The position numbers were made by a program, and so were the translations under genes. The notes below the pieces were generated by a model. That model did not search any database, was not told the origin of the DNA, and was given only the letters and a program-made list of their open reading frames with translations. This document shows positions 16,652-27,893 of a stretch of 64,000 bases of DNA, in pieces (the stretch's first letter is position 1; each line of letters begins with the position of its first letter). Source of the stretch: Betaproteobacteria bacterium HGW-Betaproteobacteria-14 (GTDB taxonomy: Bacteria; Pseudomonadota; Gammaproteobacteria; Burkholderiales; Rhodocyclaceae); the NCBI GenBank assembly GCA_002840845.1, contig PHCS01000006.1, forward strand, positions 17,323 to 81,322, read 5' to 3'.

Positions 16652-16915
16652 CTAGGCCTGGCCGAGGCCGGCGGCGCCCAGCGCCTGTTCCTCGACGCCA
16701 GCACCCGAGCAGCATGAAGCCAGCTGGCCATCGATCGCGACTGCGGGTACCGAGCGAACACCCAGGTCCCGTGCGCGTTTTGCCACATCGATGTCATTCA
16801 TGTCGAGGACAGAAACCTCGCAAGCACGGCATGAGAGGCGATTGACGAGTTCGATCGCGGTTCGGCAGGCGGGGCATCCCGCACTAAACACTTCGACTTT
16901 GCGTTGGGTGGTCAT
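16652..16915 (-). CDS. Thioredoxin/glutaredoxin-like small protein
   Basis: An 87-residue thioredoxin-fold domain with Cys14-Pro-Ala-Cys17 (FSAGCPACRTA) and the cis-Pro loop VRSVPAVAIDGQ. Extra cysteines (LSCRACE and a CC near the C-terminus) could bind metal. No signal peptide. Similar proteins occur beside mercury-resistance genes and are annotated as thioredoxin family proteins. It has a candidate MerR-type promoter at 16995-17025 and lies between two MerR-controlled modules. Confidence 0.72.
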   Translation of the reverse strand: MTTQRKVEVFSAGCPACRTAIELVNRLSCRACEVSVLDMNDIDVAKRARDLGVRSVPAVAIDGQLASCCSGAGVEEQALGAAGLGQA

Positions 16916-16994
16916 GGCGTTTCTCCAAAAGTGGGTGAGGTCGCGGCGCGCGAGAATTGCCCGCTTCGGCAGCGAGGCGCCCGGCGCACCATTA

Positions 16995-17025
16995 CGCTAG
17001 CCCCTGGTTCAGGCTCCAAAGTCAA
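16995..17025 (-). promoter_or_regulatory. Possible MerR-type promoter for the thioredoxin-like gene
   Basis: TTGACT (17025-17020) is followed after 19 bp by CTAGCG, or after 20 bp by TAGCGT. The -35 and spacer fit a MerR-type promoter, but the -10 is poor and the dyad imperfect. Confidence 0.35.
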
Positions 17026-17534
17026 GCGCTGCCCCGATTCCCGTACGGCGCACCGGATGCGTGGTGGCGCCGCGCCCAGATCAGCGCGGCGGCGGGCACT
17101 ACCAGCCATTGCAGCAGCGGCGAAACACCGAGCGGAACAAAGGGCGTCAGCGGCATCCATTCGGAATAGGCCCAGTTTGCCCACACCGCAGTGTTGAGCC
17201 ACTCGCTGAACGCCGTATAGGCGAATCCGAAGGCGATGGCGACGGCTCCCGTTCGACGCCAGCACCATTGGCGAAGCCTGCCGGCCCGCGTCGCGACGAG
17301 CGCGGCGAGCAAGGCCAGGACGCCGATGAGCACATCCCCCAGGGTGCAATGGATGACGGCATAAGCGATGAACGCGGGCGGAGCTTCCCGCCACAGCGTG
17401 TACAGCGGCAGTTGCGCGATTTCCCACAGCAGGTTCAACAGGGCGAATACGGTGAGGTAGCGCCCGAGAACGAAGCGCCAGACGGCCGGGTCGTCATGCC
17501 ATGTGTGGGCGGCGCCCGTGCCGCTCGTCAACAT
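17022..17534 (-). CDS. Integral membrane protein of unknown function
   Basis: A 170-residue protein with four or five hydrophobic helices and conserved-looking charged residues inside them (LLWEIAQLPLYTLW, HCTLGDVLIG, FSEWLN). It follows merA on the same strand after a 60-bp gap and may be part of the mercury operon. The acidic and His residues in membrane segments would fit a transporter or a heme/metal-binding protein, but no family is recognised with confidence. Confidence 0.65.
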   Translation of the reverse strand: MLTSGTGAAHTWHDDPAVWRFVLGRYLTVFALLNLLWEIAQLPLYTLWREAPPAFIAYAVIHCTLGDVLIGVLALLAALVATRAGRLRQWCWRRTGAVAIAFGFAYTAFSEWLNTAVWANWAYSEWMPLTPFVPLGVSPLLQWLVVPAAALIWARRHHASGAPYGNRGSA

Positions 17535-17594
17535 CCGGCCCCCATTCGCGTCGCGCTCGCCAGCGACAGATTCATGACAGTGCGCCGCCGGGCG

Positions 17595-19013
<1,419 letters not shown>

Positions 19014-19289
19014 CTACTGCTTCAGTGTGGCGGGATAGCCTGCGTTTTCGCTGGCCAGCGTCAGGGCTTCGACACTGGTTGCGGCGTCGTCGAAGGTCAC
19101 GACGGCTTCCCGTCTCTCGTAGCTGACCTCGGCTTTCTTCACGCCGGCGACCCTGGTCAGCGCCATCTTCACCGTGATCGGGCACGCGGCGCAGGTCATG
19201 CCGGGCACGGACAGGGTGACGGTTTGGGCGGCCGCCCAAACGGGAGCCACGACAGTAACGAGGGCAAAAGCGGCAAACAGCTTCATCAT
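19014..19289 (-). CDS. merP: Periplasmic mercury-binding protein MerP
   Basis: A 91-residue protein with a signal peptide (AAA-QTVTLSV) and one heavy-metal-associated domain with the motif GMTCAACPITV, binding Hg(II) through two cysteines. It hands mercury to MerT. It follows merT by 13 bp and precedes merA by 3 bp. Two ATGs (19289, 19286) are possible; the first is given. Confidence 0.95.
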   Translation of the reverse strand: MMKLFAAFALVTVVAPVWAAAQTVTLSVPGMTCAACPITVKMALTRVAGVKKAEVSYERREAVVTFDDAATSVEALTLASENAGYPATLKQ

Positions 19290-19302
19290 GGTGGACTCCT
19301 GA

Positions 19303-19653
19303 TCAGTATAAGAAAGGCAACATGTAGGGAAAACCGAGCGCGACCAGCACCAGCGCGGCCACGATCCAGAAAATGAGCTTGTAGGTGCTGCGCACCTGCG
19401 GAAGCGCGCAGACCTCGCCCGGCTTGCAGGCCTGTGCCGGGCGGTAGATGCGCCGCCAGGCGAAGAACAGGGCGATGAGCGCCGCGCCGATGAAGAGGGG
19501 GCGGTACGGCTCCAGCGCCGTCAGGTTGCCGATCCAGGCGCCGCTGAATCCCAGGGCGACCAAGACCAGCGGCCCCAGGCAGCAAGTCGAGGCGAGGAGG
19601 GCGGACAGCCCGCCGGCAAAGAGCGCGCCGCGCCCGCTTTGCGGTTCCGGCAT
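19303..19653 (-). CDS. merT: Mercuric ion transport protein MerT
   Basis: A 116-residue inner-membrane protein with three hydrophobic helices. The Cys pair in STCCLGPLVL lies in the first helix and a second pair (ACKPGEVCA) in the cytoplasmic loop, as in MerT of Tn21. It carries Hg(II) from MerP to MerA. The start at 19653 has AAAGGAAT upstream; a longer frame to 19719 would run through the mer operator. Confidence 0.95.
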   Translation of the reverse strand: MPEPQSGRGALFAGGLSALLASTCCLGPLVLVALGFSGAWIGNLTALEPYRPLFIGAALIALFFAWRRIYRPAQACKPGEVCALPQVRSTYKLIFWIVAALVLVALGFPYMLPFLY

Positions 19654-19688
19654 AAGGTATTCCTTTTGAGGTTTCGCTCGATGCGGTA

Positions 19689-19719
19689 ACCTTACTTCCG
19701 TAGTCAAGTACGGAGTCAA
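19689..19719 (-). promoter_or_regulatory. mer operator/promoter
   Basis: TTGACT (19719-19714), 19 bp spacer and TAAGGT (19694-19689). The spacer contains the dyad CCGTACTTGACTACGG, the same layout as the Tn21/Tn501 mer operator. It serves merTPA and, on the other strand, overlaps the merR leader, allowing MerR to repress itself. Confidence 0.92.
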
Positions 19720-19724
19720 GCGGC

Positions 19725-20168
19725 ATGGAGAACGAGCTTGAGAATCTGACCATCGGCGCCCTTGCCAGGACCGCCGGTGTCAATGTGGAGACCATCCGCT
19801 TCTATCAGCGCAAGGGGCTGCTGCCGGAGCCGGATCGGCCTTACGGCAGCATCCGGCGCTACGGCATGACGGAGGTGGCTCGCGTTCGGTTCGTCAAGAC
19901 GGCTCAGCGGCTGGGTTTCAGTCTGGACGAAATCGCCGAACTGCTCCTGCTGGAGGACGGCACGCATTGCGCCGAGGCCCGCGCGCTGGCCGAGCGCAAG
20001 CTGGCCGATGTGCGCGACAAGCTGAGGGACCTGACGCGCATGGAAACCGCGCTGGCCGGGCTGGTGCGCGCCTGCCGGGCGCGCAAGGCGCAGGTCGCCT
20101 GTCCGCTGATCGCGTCGCTGCAAGACGCGGCGCGCCCCGACCTCCCGGCAAGCGGCAAGAGGAAGTAA
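19725..20168 (+). CDS. merR: Mercuric resistance regulator MerR
   Basis: A 147-residue MerR. The HTH ([21 protein letters not shown]) is followed by the dimerisation helix and the three Hg(II) ligands: Cys in GTHCAEAR, Cys in VRACRARK and Cys in [10 protein letters not shown], matching Cys82, Cys117 and Cys126 of Tn501 MerR. Divergent from merTPA across the operator. The C-terminus has a short basic extension (LPASGKRK). Its 3' side is close to the insertion sequence. Confidence 0.95.
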   Translation: MENELENLTIGALARTAGVNVETIRFYQRKGLLPEPDRPYGSIRRYGMTEVARVRFVKTAQRLGFSLDEIAELLLLEDGTHCAEARALAERKLADVRDKLRDLTRMETALAGLVRACRARKAQVACPLIASLQDAARPDLPASGKRK

Positions 20169-20290
20169 GCAGTTCCTCGTTTTTGCGCCGTCCCGCGAGG
20201 ACTAATGGGATGGTCGCCCCCTTCTGAGACGGCATCGATGTGCCAAAGTGGAGTTGTGACACAACCACTTGAACGAAAGGGGCGACCGAG

Positions 20291-21316
20291 ATGAAGCTTA
20301 CGACGATTGGGATTGATCTGGCAAAGAACGTGTTTCAGGTGCATGGGACGGATGACAAGGGGCGGGCGGTGCTGAGGAAACAGCTCAAGCGAGCGCAGAT
20401 GCTGCCGTTCTTTGCCAACCTGCCGCCGTGCAGGATCGGCCTGGAAGCCTGCGGCAGCACCCACTACTGGGCGAAGAAACTGCAGGCGCTCGGCCACACG
20501 GTGCAATTGATCGCACCGCAGTATGTGAAGCCCTTCGTCAGGCGGAACAAGAACGACGCGGCGGATGCGGCGGCGATCTGCGAGGCCGTGACGCGGCCGG
20601 ACATGCCGACGGTGCCGATCAAGAGCGCCGAGCAGCAGGCGATCCTGAGTGCGCATCGTGCCCGGCAAGGCTTCGTCAAGGCACGCACGGCACAGGCCAA
20701 CCAGATTCGCGGGTTGCTGGCCGAGTACGGAATCGTCCTGCCGCAGGGGATAGGCCATATTGCCCAACGGGTGCCCGCGATCATCGAGGACGGCCAGAAC
20801 GACCTGCCTGGCAGTTTCCGGCTGCTCATTCAACGCCTGCTTGATCACATGAAGGAACTTGGCCGCCAGATCGGCGAATTGGCCGCCGAAATCCAATTGT
20901 GGCATCGGCAGAATGCCGCCAGCCAGAAGTTGGCGGCGATTCCGGGGCTGGGCCCGCTCACCGCCACGGCGATCGTGGCCTCCATCGGGGATGCCCGCAA
21001 CTTCAAGAATGGCCGGCAACTGGCGGCTTGGCTGGGCATCGTGCCCAGGCAGCACTCGACCGGCGGCAAGCCGACGCTTCTTGGCATCAGCAAGCGGGGC
21101 GATGCGTACCTGCGCACGCTGCTCATCCACGGCGCCCGGGCGGTCATCCGAACAGCTGAACGCAAACCGGATGCCGGTCCGTGGCTTACCCAACTGCTGG
21201 CGCGCCGGAACAAGAACGTGGCGGCAGTAGCGTTGGCGAGCAAGAATGCACGAACAATCTGGGCGCTCCTGGCGCATGATCGTGAGTACGAGCCGGATTA
21301 CGGCATGACGGCATGA
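20291..21316 (+). CDS. IS110-family transposase (DEDD recombinase)
   Basis: A 341-residue transposase. The N-terminal RuvC-like domain shows Asp in GIDLAKNVFQVH, Glu in GLEACGS and Asp residues in RRNKNDAADAAAICEA. The C-terminal Transposase_20 domain carries IPGLGPLTATAIVASIGD and the serine region GISKRGDAYLRTLLIHGAR. The frame is intact and full length, so the element may be active. Family members cut and rejoin DNA with a structured guide RNA from the element's own noncoding end. Confidence 0.93.
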   Translation: MKLTTIGIDLAKNVFQVHGTDDKGRAVLRKQLKRAQMLPFFANLPPCRIGLEACGSTHYWAKKLQALGHTVQLIAPQYVKPFVRRNKNDAADAAAICEAVTRPDMPTVPIKSAEQQAILSAHRARQGFVKARTAQANQIRGLLAEYGIVLPQGIGHIAQRVPAIIEDGQNDLPGSFRLLIQRLLDHMKELGRQIGELAAEIQLWHRQNAASQKLAAIPGLGPLTATAIVASIGDARNFKNGRQLAAWLGIVPRQHSTGGKPTLLGISKRGDAYLRTLLIHGARAVIRTAERKPDAGPWLTQLLARRNKNVAAVALASKNARTIWALLAHDREYEPDYGMTA

Positions 21317-21584
21317 TTAACACCGCGGCGTAATGCTGCGACGAGAACGGCTTCGAAAGGAGAACCTCCACCGATTGCACAGGCAATCACGACATGATGG
21401 CAAGACAGGTCAGACCGTGGCTCCGCCAACCTGCGAAAAGTCGGGCGCTTCGAGCGCGTGAGACTGATAAGGACGGGGCCAGCGCATTCCATCAGGGACA
21501 GAGGCTTGTGGCCTCGATTACAGTCCGGATCTATGGCCGCAATCTCTACCTACTTACCATCATCGAGTGAAGGCTTGGCAAACC
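21317..21584 (+). ncRNA. Candidate bridge/seek RNA region of the IS1111-like element
   Basis: The 268 bp between the transposase stop and the right subterminal repeat encode no convincing protein. In the IS1111 subgroup this right-end region makes the guide RNA that pairs with target and donor DNA. No structure could be computed here, so the call rests on position and family knowledge. Confidence 0.35.
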
Positions 21585-21614
21585 GGGGGCGACCATCTAT
21601 GACTTTTCCTTGGC

Positions 21615-22451
21615 TCACCCCCCGGTCTGCCGCCGCAGCCACACTGACGGCGAGATGCCGGTTTCGCGGATGAACGCCCGCGAGAGCGCCGGCTGGCTGC
21701 CGTAACCCACTTCCCCGGCCACCCATCCCAATGGACGTCCCTTGCGCAGCAGGCGCTGTGCGAAGCCGATGCGCACCTGGGCCAGGAAGGCGGCCGGGGC
21801 GACGCCGACGACTTGCCTGAACTGCCGGGCGAAGGCGGTGCGCGAGAGGTGGGCGACGCCGGCCATCGTGTCGAGCGTCCAGTCCCTGCCCGGCGCATCG
21901 AGCAGCGCGACCAGCAGCGGGCCCAGGCGTGGTTGCGCCAGTCCGGCGAGGATGCCGCTGGCGACGAGGCCGTGCGCCATGGCGTGGCGCACGATCTGGA
22001 TCAGCAGCACGTCGCAGAGGCGGTCCAGCATCACCTGCCGGCCGGCGCGCGCGGCGGCGGCCTCGTCGAACAGCAGGGACAGCGTCGGCTCCAGGCCGGG
22101 CATCTCGCGGAAAGGGATCGCCACGACGTCGGGGAAGGACTGGGTGATGGCGTTGTCCATGCCGGCGTCGTAGCTTACGCTGGCGCACAGCACGTCGGCG
22201 GTGACGCGGCCGGCGACGTCGAGGCGATGGTCGAGCGGGCGCGGATAGAACAGCAGTGCGGGTTCGGCGACGGCGATGGGCGGGCGCCCCTTCTGCCCGG
22301 CGCGAAGGGCACCTGCGCGCACGACGTGCAGGTGGCCGACGCCTTCCGCGGCGTCGAAGTCGTGCAGGCCGCACAGCGGGCCGGCGTAGAAGGTGCTGGC
22401 GCGCAGGCCGACATGGTCGAGGAGGCGCGAGATGCCGTCGGGAGATTCCAT
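21615..22451 (-). CDS. AraC-family transcriptional regulator, cupin_6 type
   Basis: A 278-residue regulator. The N-terminal half is a cupin-like sensing domain (LHVVRAGALRAG and ALLFYPRPLDHRL), and residues 175-275 hold two AraC HTH motifs (LDTMAGVAHLSRTAFARQF, WVAGEVGYGSQPALSRAF). It is divergent from the two CMD-domain genes and probably controls them in response to an electrophile or oxidant (inference from context). Its 3' end lies only about 15 bp from the insertion sequence. Confidence 0.82.
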   Translation of the reverse strand: MESPDGISRLLDHVGLRASTFYAGPLCGLHDFDAAEGVGHLHVVRAGALRAGQKGRPPIAVAEPALLFYPRPLDHRLDVAGRVTADVLCASVSYDAGMDNAITQSFPDVVAIPFREMPGLEPTLSLLFDEAAAARAGRQVMLDRLCDVLLIQIVRHAMAHGLVASGILAGLAQPRLGPLLVALLDAPGRDWTLDTMAGVAHLSRTAFARQFRQVVGVAPAAFLAQVRIGFAQRLLRKGRPLGWVAGEVGYGSQPALSRAFIRETGISPSVWLRRQTGG

Positions 22452-22569
22452 CGTTGCGGTACGAAAGGTTATGAAGCCGGTACGCATGATAGCCGCAAAT
22501 CCAGGCCGGCGGGCTACCCTGCATTCCGGATCGCGCATCCCGCGCGCCATTGCATTCACGGAGGACACC

Positions 22570-23139
22570 ATGAACCGGCATTTCGTCGCCAGGACCCTGA
22601 ACGCCGTCACCCTCGGCAGCGCCAACCCCGAACAGAAAGAGGTGCTCGAAGCCGCCCAGAAGCAGATCGGCTTCATCCCCAACATGTACGCCAACATGGC
22701 GAACGTGCCGGGCGTGCTGACCACCTACCTGCATGGCTACGCCGCCTTCCGGCAGAAGTCGGGCTTCACCCCGGCCGAGCAGGAAGTGGTTTTCCTCGCC
22801 GTCAGCCAGCAGAACGGCTGCACCTATTGCACGGCCGCGCACAGCATGATCGCCGACAAGATGTCCGGCGTGCCGGCGCCGGTGCTGGCGGCGATCCGCG
22901 CGCACCAGCCGATCCCGGATCCGAAGCTGAAAGCCTTGTACGAATTCACGCAGGCGCTGGTGAGCACCGCCGGCAAGCCCGGCCAGGCGGCGGCCGATGC
23001 CTTCCTCGCCGCCGGCTACACGGAGGCCCACGCGCTGCAGATCATCCTGGCGGCGGCGGTGAAGACCCTCTCCAACTACACCAACCACCTCTTCCAGACG
23101 GAAGTGGACGACAAGTTCGCCGCCTACAAGGTGGCCTGA
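22570..23139 (+). CDS. Carboxymuconolactone decarboxylase/AhpD-like protein (1)
   Basis: A 189-residue protein of the CMD/AhpD superfamily with Cys84 and Cys87 in NGCTYCTAAH and His91, the AhpD-type redox centre. N-terminal part resembles alkylhydroperoxidase-like proteins (KEVLEAAQKQIGFIPNMY). Probably a peroxidase or thiol-disulfide enzyme acting against peroxides. GGAGGACACC precedes the ATG. Divergent from an AraC regulator; followed 31 bp later by a second member. Confidence 0.85.
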   Translation: MNRHFVARTLNAVTLGSANPEQKEVLEAAQKQIGFIPNMYANMANVPGVLTTYLHGYAAFRQKSGFTPAEQEVVFLAVSQQNGCTYCTAAHSMIADKMSGVPAPVLAAIRAHQPIPDPKLKALYEFTQALVSTAGKPGQAAADAFLAAGYTEAHALQIILAAAVKTLSNYTNHLFQTEVDDKFAAYKVA

Positions 23140-23170
23140 AAAATACAACGATACGAAAGGGAGCAAAGAA

Positions 23171-23560
23171 ATGAGCACAGTCGACATTCCTTCCGAGGCG
23201 CAGGCCACCGACGAGGTTGAGGCGGTCTTCGCGGAGATTCGCCGAGCTTTCGGAATGCCCTTCGTGCCCAACCTGTTCAAGGTGATGGCCCACAACCCGG
23301 CCTATCTGAAGGCCAGCTGGGAGCGGGTCAAGGTCGTCATGGGGCCGGGGCTGCTCGACCGCAAGACGAAGGAAATGATCGCCGTCGCCGTCTCCGCGGT
23401 GAATGGCTGCGACTATTGCGTCCTGGCGCACACCGCGGCCCTGAAGTCGATGGGCGTCGGCGACGGCGAACTCGTTGAACTCATGGCGGTGGTGGACCTG
23501 TTCAGCGGGTTCAACAAGCTGTTGGAGGGGTTGCAGGTGCCGCCCGACATCGGCGCCTGA
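23171..23560 (+). CDS. Carboxymuconolactone decarboxylase/AhpD-like protein (2)
   Basis: A 129-residue member of the same superfamily with Cys80-x-x-Cys83 and His87 in NGCDYCVLAH. It shares the opening logic (RRAFGMPFVPNLFKVMAHNP) with the preceding gene, and the two are probably functional partners. An AAAGGGAGC lies upstream. The short core size fits trimeric or hexameric CMD enzymes. Confidence 0.85.
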   Translation: MSTVDIPSEAQATDEVEAVFAEIRRAFGMPFVPNLFKVMAHNPAYLKASWERVKVVMGPGLLDRKTKEMIAVAVSAVNGCDYCVLAHTAALKSMGVGDGELVELMAVVDLFSGFNKLLEGLQVPPDIGA

Positions 23561-23609
23561 TCCGCAGGTGCGGGTTTCGGCATCGCCGCCGCTTCCGGTG
23601 GCGATGCCC

Positions 23610-23639
23610 TGTAAGGAACGGCACGCTTCCCGAGACAAA
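23610..23639 (+). promoter_or_regulatory. ECF-type promoter of the bdhA operon
   Basis: TGTAAGG (23610-23616) and AGACAAA (23633-23639), spacing 23 nt, located 57 bp before the GTG start at 23696. Confidence 0.6.
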
Positions 23640-23695
23640 TCAAAAGGAGCCGAATCGGCGCATCCGCGCAAACGCGCTCCGTCAAGGGAGGCCTC

Positions 23696-24478
23696 GTGCC
23701 TGAAAGAAAAACCGCACTGATCACCGGCTCGACCAGCGGCATCGGCCTGGGCATCGCCGAATACTTCGCCCGCCAGGGCGCCAACGTCATCCTCAACGGC
23801 ATGGGGGATGCCGCCGAAATCGAGGCGACGCGCGCCCGGCTGGCGCAGTCCTGCCAGGTCGAGGTGCGCTACCAGGGCGCCGACATGAGCAAGCCCGAAG
23901 CTATCGAGACGATGTTCGCCGCGGTGGCCGGGGAGTTCGGCGGCGTAGACATCCTGGTCAACAACGCCGGCATCCAGCATGTCGCGCCGATCGACGAGTT
24001 TCCCGTCGCCAAGTGGGATGCCGTGATCGCCATCAACCTGACGGCGGCCTTCCACACCATCCGCCTCGCGTTACCTCACATGAAACAGAAGCAGTGGGGG
24101 CGCATCGTGCAGATCGCCTCGGCGCATGCGCTGGTCGCCTCGCCCTACAAGTCGGCCTATGTCGCCGCCAAGCATGGCATCGCCGGCCTGACCAAGACCG
24201 TGGCGCTGGAGGTGGCCGAGCAGGGCATCACAGTGAATGCCATCTGTCCCGGCTATGTGTGGACGCCGCTGGTGGAAAAGCAGATTCCGGAAACCGCCAG
24301 GGCGCGCGGCATCAGCGAGGCCGAGGTGATCCAGAACGTGCTGCTGGCGGCACAGTCGACCAAGCAGTTCGTCACTGTTGAACAGGTCGCGGCCCTGGCC
24401 GGCTTCCTCGCTGGCGGCGATGCGGCGTCGATCACCGGCGCCGTGATTCCGCTCGACGGCGGCTGGACGGCGCACTGA
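23696..24478 (+). CDS. bdhA: 3-Hydroxybutyrate dehydrogenase (short-chain dehydrogenase)
   Basis: A 260-residue SDR oxidising D-3-hydroxybutyrate to acetoacetate with NAD. Seen are GSTSGIGLGIA, NNAGIQHVAPIDEFP, the catalytic Ser in IASAHALVAS and YVAAKHG; the ending and the QHVAPIDEFP segment are typical of BdhA. GTG start with AGGGAGG upstream. It begins a three-gene unit with acetoacetate decarboxylase and a patatin-like protein, consistent with use of polyhydroxybutyrate breakdown products. ECF-type promoter upstream. Confidence 0.9.
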   Translation: MPERKTALITGSTSGIGLGIAEYFARQGANVILNGMGDAAEIEATRARLAQSCQVEVRYQGADMSKPEAIETMFAAVAGEFGGVDILVNNAGIQHVAPIDEFPVAKWDAVIAINLTAAFHTIRLALPHMKQKQWGRIVQIASAHALVASPYKSAYVAAKHGIAGLTKTVALEVAEQGITVNAICPGYVWTPLVEKQIPETARARGISEAEVIQNVLLAAQSTKQFVTVEQVAALAGFLAGGDAASITGAVIPLDGGWTAH

Positions 24479-24487
24479 GGCCAGCCG

Positions 24488-25273
24488 ATGAATGCACAGG
24501 ACATCCTGCAACTGCCGTCGATGCCGGCGGCATCGCCTTCCTATCCGCGCGGTCCCTACCGCTTCATCGACCGCGAATACCTGATCATCACTTACCAGTC
24601 CGACCCCGAGGCGATCCGCGCCGCGCTGCCGGAACCGCTGGAACCCGACGGCAGCGACACGGTGCTTTACGAATTCATCCGCATGCCGGATTCGGCGGGC
24701 TTCGGCAGCTACACCGAATCCGGCGTGGTGATCCCGGCGCTGCATCGCGGCGAACACGTCAATTTCACCGCCCAGATGTATCTCGACGACGAGCCGCCAA
24801 TCGCCGGCGGCAGAGAGATCTGGGGCTTTCCAAAGAAGCATGGCCAGCCCCGGCTCAGTGTCAATCACGACACGCTGACCGGCACGCTCGACTACGCCGG
24901 GGTGCAGGTTGCCGTCGGCACCATGGGCTACAAGCACCAGCACCTGCTCTACGACGTGGCCGGCAAGAAGCAGTGTTCGTCGGCGTCGATCATCGAGAAG
25001 ATGAGCAAGACCCAGGTCAATCTCAAGCTGATCCCCGGCGTCGATGGCGAACTGGCGATTGCCCAGCTGGTTGCCTACAACCTGACCGACATCGCGGTGC
25101 AAGGTGCCTGGTCCGGCCCGGCGCGACTGCATCTGGTGCCGCACGCCAACGCGCCGGTGGCCGACCTGCCGGTGCGCAAGGCGCTCGGCGGGCTGCATTT
25201 CATTGCCGATCTGACTCTGCCTTATGGCCACGTCCTGCACGACTATCTCGCCGGTGATCCGGCCGCTTCCTAA
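24488..25273 (+). CDS. adc: Acetoacetate decarboxylase
   Basis: A 261-residue enzyme converting acetoacetate to acetone and CO2. The catalytic lysine region IWGFPKK (Lys116-Lys117) and the preceding GGRE match the family, including the adjacent lysine that lowers the pKa. Starts 9 bp after bdhA, so acetoacetate made by BdhA would be its substrate. It could also be a decarboxylase-like protein acting on a related keto acid. Confidence 0.88.
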   Translation: MNAQDILQLPSMPAASPSYPRGPYRFIDREYLIITYQSDPEAIRAALPEPLEPDGSDTVLYEFIRMPDSAGFGSYTESGVVIPALHRGEHVNFTAQMYLDDEPPIAGGREIWGFPKKHGQPRLSVNHDTLTGTLDYAGVQVAVGTMGYKHQHLLYDVAGKKQCSSASIIEKMSKTQVNLKLIPGVDGELAIAQLVAYNLTDIAVQGAWSGPARLHLVPHANAPVADLPVRKALGGLHFIADLTLPYGHVLHDYLAGDPAAS

Positions 25274-25284
25274 GGAGCATGCGC

Positions 25285-26427
25285 ATGGCCAAATCACGTA
25301 CCAAATCAGCGTCACATACTCCTTCGCCCGTAGCCGCCGGCAATTTGCAGCTACCCGGCCAGGTGGTGCTGGTCATGCAAGGCGGCGGCGCGCTCGGCGC
25401 CTTCCAGGCCGGCGTCTATGAAGCCATGCACGAAGCCGGCATCGAGCCGGACTGGGTGGTGGGCACCTCGATCGGCGCCATCAACGGCGCGATCATCGCG
25501 GGGAATTCGTCGCAAAACCGCCTGTCGCGACTGCGCCAGTTCTGGGAAATGGTTGCTAGTGGTGCCGCTTCGGCGCCACACTGGAAGGCGTTCGGGATGG
25601 GCAACCTGATGCACAACCTGAACACGGTGGCCCGCGGAATTCCGGGCTTCTTTGCGCCGAACCCGGCGTCATGGGTCGGTGCGCACACGCCGTTGGGGAT
25701 AAGCGATGCCTCGTATTACAGTACGGCGCCATTGCGCCGCACACTCGCCGAACTGGTGGATTTCGGCCGCATTACCAAGGGCGGAACCCGCCTGACATTG
25801 GGTGCCGTCAATGTGAATTTGGGCCGCATGCGCTATTTTGACAGTCGCGACGAGGTGGTAGGGATCGATCACGTCATGGCCTCCGGAGCCTTGCCGCCGG
25901 CGTTTCCGGCAGCGGTAATCGACGGCGAACCGTTCTGGGACGGCGGCATTTATTCCAATACGCCGATCGAAGTCGTGATGGATGACCATCCGCGCCGCGA
26001 TTCGGTGATCTTTGCCGCCCAGCTTTGGCAGCAGGAAGACGCGGAGCCGCAGACGATTCAGCACGTTATGGCACGTCTCAAGGACATCCAGTATTCAAGT
26101 CGGGCGGCAAGCCATATTGCGCGACAGCAGCAGATTCACCACCTGCGCCACGTCGTGCGCGAGCTTGGCCGCCTGATGCCGGCAAGTGCGCGCGCCAAGC
26201 CCGAGATCAAGGAACTGCTCGGCTGGGGCTGCGGCACGGTGATGCATGTCCTGCCCTTGCAGGCGCCCCTGCTGGACGGCGACGATCACACCAAGGACAT
26301 CGATTTCACGCCGGGCGGCATCCGTGCCCGCTGGGCGGCGGGGCGGGAACTGACGCGCCGCCGGCTCGCCGAGGCGCCCTGGCGCGGCGCGGCCGACCCC
26401 AGGGCCGGCATCCTGGTGCACGATTGA
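25285..26427 (+). CDS. Patatin-like phospholipase with DUF3734 tail
   Basis: A 380-residue protein. The patatin fold shows the oxyanion loop QGGGALGAFQAG, nucleophile Ser in GTSIG and the catalytic Asp in FWDGGIYSNTP. A DUF3734-type C-terminus follows (from about residue 255). The start at 25285 has AAGGAG at ideal distance; the ATG six bases earlier is too close. Third gene of the bdhA-adc unit. Such proteins may hydrolyse lipids or intracellular polyester; the latter would suit the context but is inference. Confidence 0.85.
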   Translation: MAKSRTKSASHTPSPVAAGNLQLPGQVVLVMQGGGALGAFQAGVYEAMHEAGIEPDWVVGTSIGAINGAIIAGNSSQNRLSRLRQFWEMVASGAASAPHWKAFGMGNLMHNLNTVARGIPGFFAPNPASWVGAHTPLGISDASYYSTAPLRRTLAELVDFGRITKGGTRLTLGAVNVNLGRMRYFDSRDEVVGIDHVMASGALPPAFPAAVIDGEPFWDGGIYSNTPIEVVMDDHPRRDSVIFAAQLWQQEDAEPQTIQHVMARLKDIQYSSRAASHIARQQQIHHLRHVVRELGRLMPASARAKPEIKELLGWGCGTVMHVLPLQAPLLDGDDHTKDIDFTPGGIRARWAAGRELTRRRLAEAPWRGAADPRAGILVHD

Positions 26428-26461
26428 CGACCGGGGCGCTCGTGCGGAGAACATCCTTCCG

Positions 26462-27838
<1,377 letters not shown>

Positions 27839-27893
27839 CGCCGATCCGGCCGCAGGCCGGCATATCCCAAAGTATTTGTTGCGCGCGGCGCGC

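Larger units (their letters stand above)
20205..21600 (+). mobile_element. IS110-family insertion sequence, IS1111-like
   Basis: The element carries one transposase gene and short subterminal inverted repeats ATGGTCGCCCCC at 20210-20221 and, inverted, at 21585-21596. Subterminal repeats and a long noncoding stretch after the gene are marks of the IS1111 subgroup. No target duplication is evident, as expected. The exact outer ends are uncertain by several bases. It sits between merR and an AraC-type gene. Confidence 0.85.

Noticed and set aside
20192..20205. GAGGACTAAT resembling the -10 of the ECF-type promoter
   Set aside because: No TGTAA lies 22-23 nt upstream; it is beside the insertion sequence end.
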